In this document: one piece after another, positions 17,207-26,852 of the stretch | How positions within the stretch are numbered: the stretch's first letter is position 1 | Layout of the letters: the number at the start of each line of letters is the position of its first letter | DNA from: Celeribacter baekdonensis | Lineage (GTDB): Bacteria; Pseudomonadota; Alphaproteobacteria; Rhodobacterales; Rhodobacteraceae | Assembly (NCBI RefSeq): GCF_003047105.1 | Contig: NZ_CP028475.1 | Coordinates: forward strand, 3,472,001 to 3,536,000 | Length of the DNA stretch: 64,000 bases | Direction of reading: 5' to 3' | Position numbers and translations under genes: made by a program | Notes under the pieces: model-generated | Told to the model about the DNA's origin: nothing | The model's input: only the letters and a program-made list of their open reading frames with translations | The model's database searches: none

Positions 17207-18610
17207 TTAACGGAGGCAACCCCACAAATCATACTCTCCAGCCTCATCCACCTCGACAGTCACCAAATCCCCAACACTCAGCCCCTCAGTCCCCGCGTCA
17301 ATAAACAGGTTGCCATCAATCTCGGGGGCATCGGCTTTGGTGCGGCAGGTGGCGATGCCGTCTTCGTCGATGTCGTCCACAATCACTTGCATGGTTTGCC
17401 CAACTTTGGCCGCCAATTTGGTCTCGGAAATCGCTTGTGCCCGTTCCATGAACCGGTCCCAACGCTCTTGTTTGATCTCAGAGGTCACATGATCGGGCAG
17501 GGCGTTCGAGCGTGCCCCCGCGACGTTTTCGTATTGAAAACATCCCACGCGGTCCAATTGCGCCTCGTCCAGCCAATCGAGCAGATATTCAAACTCCGCC
17601 TCGGTCTCACCGGGGTAGCCGACAATGAACGTCGAGCGCAGGGTGATGTCCGGGCACATGGCCCGCCAGGCGGCGATCTCGTCCAAAACCTTGGCCGAGG
17701 CCGCAGGCCGCGCCATGCGTTTCAAAACATCCGGGTGGCCGTGTTGGAACGGGATGTCGAGGTAGGGCAGTACCGCATTGCCCGCGTCCGCCATCAAAGG
17801 GATCAGTTCTCGCACATGCGGGTAGGGGTAGACGTAATGCAGCCGCACCCAAAGGTCGTCGGCAGAGGCCAATTGCCCCAACTCGCGTGCCAGATCGGTG
17901 ATGTGGCTGCGCACCTCGCGGTCTTTCCACGGGTGGGTCGAATAGCGACGATCCAAACCATAGGCAGAGGTGTCCTGAGAGATCACCAAGAGTTCCTTGA
18001 CGCCCGCCTCGACCAGTTTTTCCGCCTCGCGCAGCACCGCATGGACCGGGCGAGAGGCCAATTTGCCGCGCATGTCCGGGATGATGCAGAATTTACAGGC
18101 GTGGTTGCAGCCTTCGGAAATTTTCAGATAGCTGAAATGGCGCGGGGTCAGGCTGACACCGGAGGCGGGCAGTAGGTCAATGAACGGATCGGGGGAGGGC
18201 GGCACGGCACCGTGGACGGCATCCAGCACCTGTTCATATTGATGCGGGCCGGTGACCGCCAGGACCTTTGGGTGGACCCCGGTGATATACTCAGGCTCAG
18301 CCCCCAAACAGCCGGTGACGATGACTTTGCCGTTTTCCTGCAAGGCCTCACCGATGGCTTCCAAACTCTCGGCTTTCGCTGAATCCAAGAACCCACAGGT
18401 GTTCACGATCACCGCATCGGCCCCGGCATAATCGGCGCTGATCTGATAGCCCTCGGCGCGTAAGCGCGTCAGAATGCGTTCGCTGTCGACCAAGGCTTTG
18501 GGGCAGCCCAAAGAGACCATCCCAATTGTGGGCTGGCCGTCACGGGGCGCAGTGTCAAACTGCGCTTTGGGCGCAAGGTCGGGGCGGAGGTTTGGCGGGT
18601 TCTGAGTCAT
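17207..18610 (-). CDS. rimO: Ribosomal protein S12 methylthiotransferase RimO
   Basis: Radical-SAM methylthiotransferase that modifies the conserved aspartate of ribosomal protein S12; 467 residues, usual length. The N-terminal UPF0004 domain carries the auxiliary cluster cysteines C36 ([12 protein letters not shown]), C72 (NTCGF) and C101 (TGCLG). The radical-SAM cluster CxxxCxxC is C168, C172, C175 (GCNHACKFC). [10 protein letters not shown] and [10 protein letters not shown] are typical, and a C-terminal TRAM domain follows. The start has about 28 poorly conserved residues before [10 protein letters not shown]. It is a single gene convergent with the orphan membrane gene. Confidence 0.95.
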   Translation of the reverse strand: MTQNPPNLRPDLAPKAQFDTAPRDGQPTIGMVSLGCPKALVDSERILTRLRAEGYQISADYAGADAVIVNTCGFLDSAKAESLEAIGEALQENGKVIVTGCLGAEPEYITGVHPKVLAVTGPHQYEQVLDAVHGAVPPSPDPFIDLLPASGVSLTPRHFSYLKISEGCNHACKFCIIPDMRGKLASRPVHAVLREAEKLVEAGVKELLVISQDTSAYGLDRRYSTHPWKDREVRSHITDLARELGQLASADDLWVRLHYVYPYPHVRELIPLMADAGNAVLPYLDIPFQHGHPDVLKRMARPAASAKVLDEIAAWRAMCPDITLRSTFIVGYPGETEAEFEYLLDWLDEAQLDRVGCFQYENVAGARSNALPDHVTSEIKQERWDRFMERAQAISETKLAAKVGQTMQVIVDDIDEDGIATCRTKADAPEIDGNLFIDAGTEGLSVGDLVTVEVDEAGEYDLWGCLR

Positions 18611-18731
18611 TCCCGCGATATACTCTGAACGCGGGGATCGGAAAAGCCCTGTTGCGTTGCGGCGTGTCGGACGCTGCCGTGCGGCGGAAAAATGCGTCGC
18701 ATGATCTTAAATATTCGCATAAGTTGATGGA

Positions 18732-18749
18732 GATCACAGCGCTGTGATC
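18732..18749. promoter_or_regulatory. Perfect 18-bp palindrome upstream of the FadL-type porin
   Basis: GATCACAGCGCTGTGATC is an uninterrupted palindrome about 110 bases before the porin start and about 120 bases before the divergent rimO start. It looks like an operator; the regulator is unknown. Confidence 0.5.
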
Positions 18750-18861
18750 CCATAACTGATTTGCACAGTGTCGCGGGATATTTTGCGTGACGCGGAGTCG
18801 GGCGCGATCTCACCGCAAGGAGGAGTGCGGTTGCACCCCCGACCAACAATGGAGGGAAAGG

Positions 18862-20130
18862 ATGTTCGTCAAAGATCAAACCCGTTTTGCGGGACCTGTT
18901 GTGCTGTGCCTGATGGCTGGTGCTCTGCCTCAAACCGCCACTGCGACCGAAGGCTATTTTGCGCTGGGCTATGGCCCGGCCCAACGCGGTGTCGCGGGCG
19001 CAGGGGTTGCCTATTCCCAAGATGCCATGTCCGGCGCAATCAACCCGGCAAGTGTCGCCACTGTGGGGCGTGAAATGAGTTTCGGCCTTCAGGCGTTTTC
19101 CCCGAACCGTGGTTTCACAGGGGACAGCACGGGCTTTGTTCCCTCCGGTTCTGTGGAGAGCGGCAAATCGTTTTTCCCGGTCCCCAATGCGGCCTATAAC
19201 CTGCCGCTGGCAAATGGCGCGGTGGTCAATTTTGCCGCCTATGGCAATGGCGGGATGAACACGACATATGATGCCGTGCCCAATGCCAATTGTGGCGGTG
19301 GCACGGGGGTGTTTTGTGGCGGGGCCTCAGGGGTGGATTTGACCCAGCTTTTCGTCTCGCTTACCTATGCGCAAAAGCTTGGGCGGCTGTCTTATGGCAT
19401 CGCGCCGACTTTGGCGGTGCAGGCGTTTGAGGCCAAGGGGCTTGCGGCGTTTTCCGGCATATCCGTTGATCCAACGGCGCTCACCGACAATGGCTATGAC
19501 TATTCCACCGGCCTCGGCCTTCGGGTTGGTTTGCAATATGAGATGAGCGATCAATGGACCCTCGGCCTTGCGGCGCAAACGAAATTCAACATGTCCGAGT
19601 TCGACAAATATGCCGGGCTGTTTGCGGGCGGCGGCGATTTCGACATTCCGGCCTCTGTGACCGTTGGTCTGGCCTATCAACCGACCTCTGATCTGGCTTT
19701 CCTGTTGGATTATCAGAAAATCTTTTACTCCGATGTGTCCGCGGTGGCCAATTCAATGTCTGCAGGCCCGCTTGGGGCCGATGGTGGCGCAGGTTTTGGT
19801 TGGGAAGATGTTGAGGTGATCCGTCTGGGGGCCGAATGGAAAGCCACGCCGGATATGACCTGGCGCGTGGGATATGCGCATGCAACGAACCCGGTGGGCG
19901 CGGATGATGTGACCTTTGGCATCTTGGCACCCGGCGTGGTCGAAGATCACTTTTCTTTCGGCGGATCGCGTCAGGTGAACGCGCGCGACCGGATTGATTT
20001 TTCGATCTCTTATGTGCCGGAAAACACCGTCTCCGGCCCGGAAATGACGCCGGGCGGCCCAACCGGCGGCACGGTAGATTTGAACATGAGCCAAATCTCG
20101 GCCTCAATCGGGTGGACGCGCACCTTTTGA
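18862..20130 (+). CDS. fadL: OmpP1/FadL-family outer-membrane transport protein
   Basis: Outer-membrane beta-barrel for long-chain fatty acids or other hydrophobic compounds, 422 residues from ATG 18862. This start is preferred over an upstream one at 18787 because GGAGGGAAAGG precedes it and a signal peptide follows (MFVKDQTRFAGPVVLCLMAG, cut near TATA-TEGYF). The mature start, GYFALGYGPAQRGVAGAGVA with NPAS, is the FadL N-terminal hatch pattern. The barrel ends in phenylalanine (IGWTRTF), the usual outer-membrane signature. The exact substrate is not shown. Confidence 0.88.
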   Translation: MFVKDQTRFAGPVVLCLMAGALPQTATATEGYFALGYGPAQRGVAGAGVAYSQDAMSGAINPASVATVGREMSFGLQAFSPNRGFTGDSTGFVPSGSVESGKSFFPVPNAAYNLPLANGAVVNFAAYGNGGMNTTYDAVPNANCGGGTGVFCGGASGVDLTQLFVSLTYAQKLGRLSYGIAPTLAVQAFEAKGLAAFSGISVDPTALTDNGYDYSTGLGLRVGLQYEMSDQWTLGLAAQTKFNMSEFDKYAGLFAGGGDFDIPASVTVGLAYQPTSDLAFLLDYQKIFYSDVSAVANSMSAGPLGADGGAGFGWEDVEVIRLGAEWKATPDMTWRVGYAHATNPVGADDVTFGILAPGVVEDHFSFGGSRQVNARDRIDFSISYVPENTVSGPEMTPGGPTGGTVDLNMSQISASIGWTRTF

Positions 20131-20151
20131 TCTTTGCCAGAGCTGAGAAAA

Positions 20152-20176
20152 GGGCGTCCGTTGTGGCGCCCTTCTT
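20152..20176 (+). terminator. Probable terminator after the FadL-type gene
   Basis: GGGCGTC-CGTTGT-GGCGCCC (20152-20171) gives a seven-pair stem with one G-T pair, followed by TTCTT, 21 bases after the stop. Confidence 0.6.
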
Positions 20177-20298
20177 GCTGGGCCATAGGGAAATCGCGCG
20201 CGCCTTCGCACAAATCCTGTGCGGGCAAATCAGGTGTCTTGACGTGCCGCATGACGTTAGAGTGAGTCAAATACTTCCTCCCAACGTAAGGTTTCACA

Positions 20299-21522
20299 AT
20301 GCTGGCCAACACCGACACCCGCTACGGTCTGATCGCCCGTTTGTTTCACTGGGTCATCGCGCTTTTGATCCTGACCGATCTGGCGCTTGGCCTGATCGGC
20401 GAAAATATTCCGCGCACGGCGGAGACCGTCGAGTCTCTTAAAATCCTCTACTCCGTGCATAAAACCATCGGCGTCAGCGTCCTGTTCCTCGCCATCTTGC
20501 GCATCCTTTGGGCACTGACCCAAACGCGCCCGGTACCGGTGCACCCCGAGCGCCGGGCTGAGACGCTTTTGGCCGAGATTATTCACTGGGCGCTTTATGG
20601 TGCGATCATCGTCATGCCACTCTCCGGTTGGGTGATCCATTCCGCAGAAAGTGGCTTTGCCCCGATCCTTTGGCCCTTTGGGCAAAACCTGCCGTTCGTG
20701 GTCAAATCCGAAGCCCTCGCTCATACCGCAGGCGCGGTGCATGGGCTGTCTGCCTTGGTGATTTATCTGAGCGTCGGCCTGCACATTGCCGGGGCGCTCA
20801 AACATGCGGTGATCGAACGCGATGGCGTTTTGGCGCGGATGATCAAGGGGCGCGATGCCGGAACATCGGGTCAGAAGGCCACTACACCCCATGCCGTGCC
20901 GCCGCTGGCAGCACTCGTGCTTTGGGCCGGGGTGATTGGTTTTGCGGTCTTTGGGCCGACGCCACCGATGCCAGAGGCCGAAGCCGCACAAATGCCGACC
21001 ACTGCGCCCGTTGCAGCCGCCGCAGGTCCCGCTTCTGACCTGCCGGTTTGGACCGTACAAGATGGCAGTCTGGGGATCACCGTCACGCAAATGGGCGCGG
21101 GCGTTGAGGGCAGCTTTGCCAATTGGTCCGCCGCCATCGCCTATGACCCGGACACGGGCACAGGTGACGTCTCTGTGGCCATTGACACCACCTCGCTCAC
21201 TCTCGGATCGGTCACGACACAGGCGCAGGGACCGGAGTTTTTCGACACCGCCACCTATGCGTCTGCCACCTTTACCGGGCCGATCAGCCGCATGGGCGAC
21301 GGGCCGGACCATAAAGTTGTGGGCACGTTGAGCTTGGTTGGGCAAACCGCGCCTGTGACGCTTGAGTTCGCGCTGAATCTTGTGGATGACACCGCGACGA
21401 TGAGTGGGCAGGCCGTTATGGATCGTCGCGATTTTGGCATGGGGGCCGCCTATGCGGACGAATCAACCGTTGGATATTCTGTCACCGTGGATGTCAGCCT
21501 GACTGCAACCCGCGCGCCCTAA
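20299..21522 (+). CDS. Cytochrome b561 - YceI domain fusion protein
   Basis: 407 residues. Residues 1-185 are a four-helix bacterial cytochrome b561 with candidate haem histidines (LFHWVIA H17, SVHKTIG H54, EIIHWALYG, AVHGLSALVIYLSVGLHIAG). A further membrane segment follows near 202-218, then an Ala/Pro linker. The YceI lipocalin-like domain fills about 247-407 (DGSLGITVTQMGAGVEGSFA, DRRDFGMG) and should lie in the periplasm. Inferred: electrons from the quinone pool are passed to a lipid or quinone-like ligand held by the YceI domain. A free YceI gene lies convergent next door, which supports a shared role. Confidence 0.9.
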   Translation: MLANTDTRYGLIARLFHWVIALLILTDLALGLIGENIPRTAETVESLKILYSVHKTIGVSVLFLAILRILWALTQTRPVPVHPERRAETLLAEIIHWALYGAIIVMPLSGWVIHSAESGFAPILWPFGQNLPFVVKSEALAHTAGAVHGLSALVIYLSVGLHIAGALKHAVIERDGVLARMIKGRDAGTSGQKATTPHAVPPLAALVLWAGVIGFAVFGPTPPMPEAEAAQMPTTAPVAAAAGPASDLPVWTVQDGSLGITVTQMGAGVEGSFANWSAAIAYDPDTGTGDVSVAIDTTSLTLGSVTTQAQGPEFFDTATYASATFTGPISRMGDGPDHKVVGTLSLVGQTAPVTLEFALNLVDDTATMSGQAVMDRRDFGMGAAYADESTVGYSVTVDVSLTATRAP

Positions 21523-21544
21523 GCGGGGCGTTTCGGCGCAACAG

Positions 21545-21578
21545 AAAAGGCCGCTGGAGTGATCCAGCGGCCTTTTTT
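21545..21578. terminator. Bidirectional terminator between b561-YceI and YceI genes
   Basis: AAAA-GGCCGCTGGA-GTGA-TCCAGCGGCC-TTTTTT: a perfect 10-bp stem flanked by A and T runs, serving both convergent genes. Confidence 0.92.
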
Positions 21579-21599
21579 GTACGATTTCGGAGGAGCGGC

Positions 21600-22175
21600 T
21601 TATTCGGCCTGCATCGCCTCGATGGAGATTTCGATCTGAACTTCGTCGGAGATATACGGCACATACATGCCCATGTCGAAATCAGAACGCAGCACGGTGG
21701 TTTCGGCGTCAAAGCCGACCCAAGGCTTGCCCGCCATCGGGTGGTCGCCCATCTGGGTCATTTCCGCATCCAAAACCACCGATTTGGTGATGCCGTTGAT
21801 GGTCAGATCGCCGGTGATTTTGCCTTCGGTTTCTCCGGTCACTTCGATGCCGGTGGAGGTGAAGGAAATCGTCGGATTGGCTTCTGCGCCAAAGAAATCG
21901 TCGGTCAGAAAATGCGCGGTGCGCTCGGCCCAGCCTGTGTAAAGGCTATCGGTCGGGAAGGCGACGGTGACAGAGGAGGCGGCGGCGTCTGCGGCGTCAA
22001 ACATGATTTCGCCGTCAAAACCCGAAAACACGCCCGTGGTGGTCGAAAAGCCCAAGTGTTCATAGCTGAACACGATCTGGCTGTGCGAAGCGTCGAGCAC
22101 GTATTTCACCGGCTCTGCGGAGGCCGCAGCGGTGAGGCCAAGGATCAGGGCGGAAGACAACAGGATAGATTTCAT
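21600..22175 (-). CDS. YceI-family periplasmic protein
   Basis: 191 residues with a signal peptide (MKSILLSSALILGLTAAASA, cut before EPVKYVLD). The YceI fold pattern is complete: DASHSQIVFSYEHLGFSTTT, FDGEIMFD, FLTDDFFGAEANPTISFTST and KPWVGFDAETTVLRSDFDMG. Family members bind polyisoprenoids or related lipids in a barrel. It ends at the shared bidirectional terminator with the b561-YceI fusion. A perfect inverted repeat lies 56 bases upstream of the start. Confidence 0.92.
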   Translation of the reverse strand: MKSILLSSALILGLTAAASAEPVKYVLDASHSQIVFSYEHLGFSTTTGVFSGFDGEIMFDAADAAASSVTVAFPTDSLYTGWAERTAHFLTDDFFGAEANPTISFTSTGIEVTGETEGKITGDLTINGITKSVVLDAEMTQMGDHPMAGKPWVGFDAETTVLRSDFDMGMYVPYISDEVQIEISIEAMQAE

Positions 22176-22230
22176 ACGAAACTCTCTTTGATAAGGGGGT
22201 GTTGGTGTTGCGATGGAACAAACCTAAGCG

Positions 22231-22257
22231 CCTGTGGAATTTACACAATTCCACAGG
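22231..22257. promoter_or_regulatory. Perfect inverted repeat upstream of yceI
   Basis: CCTGTGGAATT-TACAC-AATTCCACAGG, 11-bp arms with a five-base spacer, between the end of the ABC exporter operon and the YceI gene. No T tail follows on the minus strand, so an operator is more likely than a terminator. Confidence 0.5.
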
Positions 22258-22343
22258 GTCAAACAGAATTTGTGCGCAGACGAACGATCATTGGCGGATA
22301 CCTGCGGATAGCTGTGCAAATACCAAGCAACTGATCGCGCGAT

Positions 22344-23105
22344 TTAGGATTTAAGCCGCCATCCGGTTTTGAAAATCCACCCGATGACCGCAAGGCAAAG
22401 CGTCAAAAACACCGTGATCGCCGCCAAGGAGAGGGTCACGGGCACATCTGCCACGTCGAAAAACGCCCAGCGGAAGCCGGAAATCAGGTAAAGCACCGGG
22501 TTGAATTTCACCACGACTTGCCAAATGCCCGGCAGCATCGAGGCGGAATAAAACGCCCCGCCGAGGAAGACCAAAGGCGTGACCACCAACATCGGGACGA
22601 TGTTGAGCTGTTCAAAGCTTTTCGCCCAGATGCCCAAGATGAAGCCCAAAAGCGAGAAACTTAGCGCTGTGAGAATCAAAAACACCACGGCCCAAATTGG
22701 ATGGACGATGTGTAAGTCGACAAAAACAAACGACGTGGCGATGATCAGCACGGCCACGAACAGGCTCTTGGTCGCCGCTGCGCCGACAAAGCCCATGACG
22801 ATTTCGAAAAATGACACGGGGGCGGAGAAAAGTTCAAAGACCGTGCCGGTGAATTTCGGAAAATAAATGCCGAAAGAGGCGTTGGAAATCGACTGTTGTA
22901 GCACTGACAACATCACCAGACCGGGGACGATGAAAGCGCCGTAAGCGATGCCTTCGACCGTGTCAATGCGGCCGCCGATGGCCGCGCCAAACACCACGAA
23001 ATACAGTACGGTGGAAAGAACCGGGCTGAGAATGGATTGATAGATGGTGCGGAAAAACCGCGTCATTTCAAAGCGGTAAATTGCAGCAATCGCGCGCCAG
23101 TTCAT
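22344..23105 (-). CDS. ABC-2 type exporter permease
   Basis: 253 residues, six membrane segments, ABC2_membrane family. Motifs: [20 protein letters not shown] at the N-terminus, [20 protein letters not shown], and [14 protein letters not shown] before the last helices. It overlaps the ATPase gene by four bases, so the two form a two-gene exporter (YadGH-like). The substrate cannot be told from sequence; drugs, lipids or polysaccharide are all possible. Confidence 0.88.
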   Translation of the reverse strand: MNWRAIAAIYRFEMTRFFRTIYQSILSPVLSTVLYFVVFGAAIGGRIDTVEGIAYGAFIVPGLVMLSVLQQSISNASFGIYFPKFTGTVFELFSAPVSFFEIVMGFVGAAATKSLFVAVLIIATSFVFVDLHIVHPIWAVVFLILTALSFSLLGFILGIWAKSFEQLNIVPMLVVTPLVFLGGAFYSASMLPGIWQVVVKFNPVLYLISGFRWAFFDVADVPVTLSLAAITVFLTLCLAVIGWIFKTGWRLKS

Positions 23106-24028
23106 ACCTTTTCCTCCACCAGATCGAGGAACACATCCTCAAGGCTGCTTTTCGTGCTGTCGAGATCGCGCACATGAATGCCTGCGGTGGCCAGGTCGGT
23201 GATCAGCCGGGTGATCCCGGTGCGCGCCTCCCGAGTGTCATAGGCATATGACAATTGTGTGCCGTCCTCGGAACGGGTCAAATCATAGGCAGCGAGGCTT
23301 TCGGGCAGGGAGGTAAGCGGCTCGCCCAAATCCAGCGTCAAAACCTTGCGGCCAAAGCTCTGCATCAATTGGGTTTTGTCTTCGACCAAAAGGATCGCGC
23401 CCTTGTTGATCACGGCCACGCGGTCGGCCATTTCTTCGGCTTCCTCAATATAATGCGTGGTCAAAATCACCGTCACGCCGGTGTCGCGCAGGTCTGCGAC
23501 GACTTTCCACATGTCGCGGCGCAGATTGACATCAACGCCGGCGGTTGGTTCGTCCAGAAACAACACGTCCGGGTTGTGGCTGAGCGCCTTGGCGATCATC
23601 ACCCGGCGTTTCATCCCGCCGGACAACTCTTTGCATTGATTGTCTTTTTTATCCCAAAGTGACAGGGATTTGAGCACCTTTTCGATATGGGCGTCGTCGC
23701 GGGGCAGGCCAAACAACCCGCGCGTAAATCGCACCGAATTCCACACGGTTTCAAACAGATCAAGCGCAATTTCTTGCGGCACCAATCCGATCAAACGACG
23801 GGCGCGGCGGGGCTCTTTGACCACGTCAAAGCCACCGACCGAGGCCTGCCCCGACGAGATCGTGACCAGCCCACAAATCGCGCCGATCAGCGTGGTTTTG
23901 CCGGCACCATTGGGACCAAGCAGGGCGATGATTTCGCCTTTTTCAATCTCCAAAGACACGCCTTTGAGCGCTTCAAAGCCGTTGTCATAGGATTTTGTCA
24001 GATCGCGAATGGAAATGATGGCTGTCAT
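23102..24028 (-). CDS. ABC exporter ATP-binding protein
   Basis: 308 residues from ATG 24028. The frame is open for 56 more codons upstream, but those lack family similarity, and [20 protein letters not shown] is a normal beginning. Walker [10 protein letters not shown], signature LSGGMKRR, Walker [13 protein letters not shown] and the H-loop TTHY are intact. A C-terminal regulatory part of about 80 residues follows, ending [15 protein letters not shown], typical of the CcmA/YadG class. It is coupled with the permease by a four-base overlap. Confidence 0.9.
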   Translation of the reverse strand: MTAIISIRDLTKSYDNGFEALKGVSLEIEKGEIIALLGPNGAGKTTLIGAICGLVTISSGQASVGGFDVVKEPRRARRLIGLVPQEIALDLFETVWNSVRFTRGLFGLPRDDAHIEKVLKSLSLWDKKDNQCKELSGGMKRRVMIAKALSHNPDVLFLDEPTAGVDVNLRRDMWKVVADLRDTGVTVILTTHYIEEAEEMADRVAVINKGAILLVEDKTQLMQSFGRKVLTLDLGEPLTSLPESLAAYDLTRSEDGTQLSYAYDTREARTGITRLITDLATAGIHVRDLDSTKSSLEDVFLDLVEEKV

Positions 24029-24227
24029 GTCGGCCCTCTTTTTATGGTGCCCTCTACATAGGGGGTGTTCGATGCGAGGCAACCTCGCAGAGTAGCAGGT
24101 CACTGTGGTCCAAAACGCACAGCCATTTGGGTTTGGGGATATTTGGCCGTTTGCAACGAGTCGCGCAAGCGGAGCGGATGTCCTCACAACTCTCATGTCG
24201 TTGAAAACAACAAACGAGGGTCAAACC

Positions 24228-24256
24228 AAAAGAGCCGTTCGTAAAACGGCTCTTTT
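24228..24256 (-). terminator. Terminator of gcrA
   Basis: AAAAGAGCCGTT / AACGGCTCTTTT, a 12-bp perfect stem with a five-base loop, 26 bases after the gcrA stop on the minus strand. A/T runs on both sides make it bidirectional in principle. Confidence 0.88.
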
Positions 24257-24282
24257 GACGTCTTCTAAGATGGAAATTGGCG

Positions 24283-24879
24283 TTAGCGGCGACGGTCGCG
24301 GCGCGATGACATCGGCTGAAACGCCACGCCCACATGTGCCTCGCAATAGGGTTTCCCCGCCTGAGAGGGCAGGCCGCAGAACCAAAAATCCTCGGTCGCC
24401 GGATCGCCGATCGGCCATTTACAGGTCTTCTCGGTCAGTTCCATCACGGAAATCCGTTTGGCCTTTTTCTCGACTTCGCTGACTTTCGCCAGTGCTTCGG
24501 CCGGAATTTCATTGGCCGAGGGTTGCGGAGGCAAAGGCTGCCCCGCCGGAATGATTTGACGGCGCGCCGCACTCATCGGTTTGGGCGCAGGCTCGGGTGC
24601 AGCTTCGATCTCTTTTTCCACAGGCGCATCGGCCTTGGATTTGAGATCGGGTTTGGGCTTTGGTGCGGGGGCGGGCTTGGGCTTTTGCGCCGGGCTTGCC
24701 GCTGCCGGTTTGGCCGCAGCACCCGTGGTGCCGGCACGGTTTGAGAGGCCCAAACGATGGACCTTACCGATCACAGCGTTGCGCGTCACACCACCAAGCT
24801 CCTTGGCGATTTGTGAGGCGGATTGACCCTCTCCCCACATTTTTTTCAAAGTTTCGACGCGCTCATCGGTCCAGGACAT
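24283..24879 (-). CDS. gcrA: GcrA-family cell-cycle regulator
   Basis: 198 residues from ATG 24879. GcrA is an alphaproteobacterial cell-cycle factor that binds RNA polymerase sigma-70 and promoters carrying CcrM-methylated GANTC. The N-terminal DNA-binding helices read MSWTDERVETLKKMWGEGQS, SQIAKELGG and RNAVIGKVHRLGLS (residues 1-45). A low-complexity Ala/Pro/Lys linker follows. The C-terminal sigma-binding region contains CKWPIGDP, FWFCG and PYCEAHVGVAFQP. The ten residues upstream in the same frame are probably untranslated. Confidence 0.95.
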   Translation of the reverse strand: MSWTDERVETLKKMWGEGQSASQIAKELGGVTRNAVIGKVHRLGLSNRAGTTGAAAKPAAASPAQKPKPAPAPKPKPDLKSKADAPVEKEIEAAPEPAPKPMSAARRQIIPAGQPLPPQPSANEIPAEALAKVSEVEKKAKRISVMELTEKTCKWPIGDPATEDFWFCGLPSQAGKPYCEAHVGVAFQPMSSRRDRRR

Positions 24880-25109
24880 GATGCTTCCTTCGGTTGTCTT
24901 GCGGCACATGGTGGCCCTTCGGCACAGCCAAACCGCGAAAAGCGCCCCTGCACAACCCGTTTGCAGGCAGGACCGCTTGAGAATTCGTGTTGACCCCTAT
25001 TTTAAACACACCGCTTGCGGTTACAAGCGGGCGCGGGTGGAAATCGTAACAGTGTTTCCACACGCGGCGTCCTTTGGGGCACAACGGGTTATAGCAAGGG
25101 AGAGCGGCA

Positions 25110-25922
25110 ATGGAAATGGCACATAATGAGGTGCAAATGGGTGTGCGGCGGTTTGGTCGGGTCAATTGGCTTGGCCTCTATACCTTGGCGATGCGCGAAG
25201 TGCGCCGCTTTGCCACCGTCTGGACCCAGACGCTTTTGGCGCCATTGATGACGGCAGCTTTGTTTTTGACGATTTTTTCGCTCGCGATTGGTCCTGCGCG
25301 TGGGGATGTCATGGGGGTGCCCTTCGTGCATTTCCTTGCTCCAGGCATCTTGACCATGACTGTGATCCAAAACGCCTTTGCCAATACGTCCTCCTCGATT
25401 GTGATCTCAAAGGTTCAGGGCAATATCGTCGACACTTTGATGCCGCCGCTTTCACCGATTGAGTTGGTTTTGGGGTATCTGGCCGGAGGCTTGGCGCGCG
25501 GGCTGTTCGTCGCCATCGCAATTTGGGTGGGCATGGCGTTGGTCGTCGGGCTTGGTCTGGCGCATCCGTTTTTTGCGCTCGCCTTTATCACGTTGGGGGC
25601 GCTGTTTTTGGGGGCTTTGGGCATTTTGGCCGGGGTTGTGTCGCAGAAATTCGACCAAATGGCCGCGATCACGAATTTCATCATCACGCCGCTGTCCTTC
25701 CTGTCCGGCACCTTCTATTCGGTCGAAAGCCTGCCGCAGTGGTTCCGCGTCATCACTCATCTCAACCCGGTGTTTTACCTGATTGATGGGGTGCGGTTTG
25801 GCATCATTGGCCGTTCGGACAGCTCGCCTTGGCTTGGCCTTGTGGTGATGAGTGTGGTGACGGCGGCGCTGATTTTCACCTGCTGGATCTTGTTCAAACG
25901 CGGCACGAAACTGAAATCCTAA
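25110..25922 (+). CDS. Orphan ABC-2 type permease
   Basis: 270 residues with six membrane segments of the ABC2_membrane family (TLLAPLMTAALFLTIFSLAI; FVHFLAPGILTMTVIQNAFA; LSFLSGTFYSVESLPQWFR). It resembles the permease at 22344-23105 in plan and even in its last residues (LKS), but has no ATPase gene beside it. It may borrow the ATPase encoded at 23102-24028, or an ATPase elsewhere. It is transcribed divergently from gcrA across about 230 bases. Confidence 0.85.
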   Translation: MEMAHNEVQMGVRRFGRVNWLGLYTLAMREVRRFATVWTQTLLAPLMTAALFLTIFSLAIGPARGDVMGVPFVHFLAPGILTMTVIQNAFANTSSSIVISKVQGNIVDTLMPPLSPIELVLGYLAGGLARGLFVAIAIWVGMALVVGLGLAHPFFALAFITLGALFLGALGILAGVVSQKFDQMAAITNFIITPLSFLSGTFYSVESLPQWFRVITHLNPVFYLIDGVRFGIIGRSDSSPWLGLVVMSVVTAALIFTCWILFKRGTKLKS

Positions 25923-25984
25923 GCGCCAAAATTTAGCCCGATTCATCACTCATAAACCATGGCATTGTCTTCTTAAGGTGTGCC

Positions 25985-26812
25985 ATGGTCCGTTTCCTTT
26001 CTGCCGTTGTCTTATCCCTGCTGCCGCTCGCGGCCTTGGCCGCCGACAGCCTGCCCAGCGAGTTGGACAGCGCGGATCGCCGTGCCGAATTGATCGGCTG
26101 GGAGGGCGTTGGGCGGCTGGATGTGGCGCGTCATTCGACCTGTTCGGGCGCGTTGATTGCGCCGGACCTGGTGTTGACGGCGGCGCATTGTGTGGTGGAT
26201 GGCAAAAATCACCCCTATGCGGCGGATCAAATCACCTTTCGCGCCGGGCTGCGCAATGGCGATTATGTCGCCGCCTCGCGCGGGATCGCCGTGGCCGTGA
26301 CACCCGGCTATGACATCACCGACGATGTCACGGCGGGCAATATTCGCCGCGATGTAGCGCTGATCAAATTGGCCTCGCCGATTGTCCGTGCCCAAGCCGC
26401 CCCGTTTCCCATTCACCGGACCTCGAAACCCCGTGGGGAGCTCATGGTCGCGTCCTATGGGCAGGGTCGCAATGATGTGCTCTCGATTCAGCGTGAATGT
26501 CATGTGATTGATTTTTATCAAGATATTTACAGTTTCGATTGTGACATCACCTTTGGCTCCTCCGGGGCTCCGGTTTTTGCCTATGATGGGGTGCGGCCTG
26601 CGATTGTCTCTGTCGTCTCCTCTATGGGGGTGCGGGACGGTCGCAAAGTCGGTTTTGGGATGGCGTTGAGTGACCGGGTTGCGGCGCTCAAACGCCAAAT
26701 TGCGCTGGGTGCGCCGCAAGTCGCGGCGAGACCGACAGTGGTCAAACGCATTTCAGTGGGCGAAGGTCGTACGCAAAGCTTGGGTAATTCCAAATTCCTG
26801 CCCGCGAAATAA
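25985..26812 (+). CDS. Secreted trypsin-like serine protease
   Basis: 275 residues with signal peptide MVRFLSAVVLSLLPLAALAA, so periplasmic or secreted. The chymotrypsin-fold triad is visible as H68 (VLTAAHC), D123 (RDVALIKL) and S193 (GSSGAP). There is no PDZ domain, so it is not a DegP-type protease. The C-terminal 35 residues (TVVKRISVGEGRTQSLGNSK) are a short tail of unknown use. The hairpin after the stop ends the transcript. Confidence 0.9.
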   Translation: MVRFLSAVVLSLLPLAALAADSLPSELDSADRRAELIGWEGVGRLDVARHSTCSGALIAPDLVLTAAHCVVDGKNHPYAADQITFRAGLRNGDYVAASRGIAVAVTPGYDITDDVTAGNIRRDVALIKLASPIVRAQAAPFPIHRTSKPRGELMVASYGQGRNDVLSIQRECHVIDFYQDIYSFDCDITFGSSGAPVFAYDGVRPAIVSVVSSMGVRDGRKVGFGMALSDRVAALKRQIALGAPQVAARPTVVKRISVGEGRTQSLGNSKFLPAK

Positions 26813-26813
26813 A

Positions 26814-26852
26814 CCTGCCAAATAAGAATTGCTTTGACTTGGCAGGCGTTTT
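26814..26852 (+). terminator. Terminator after the serine protease gene
   Basis: CCTGCCAA ... TTGGCAGG, a perfect 8-bp stem with a 17-base loop, followed by CGTTTT. It begins right after the protease stop codon. Confidence 0.65.

Noticed and set aside
17087..18175. Open frame of 362 codons on the plus strand opposite rimO
   Set aside because: RimO is certain on the other strand; this frame is rich in H, R, Q and G with no motif, as antisense frames of high-GC genes are.
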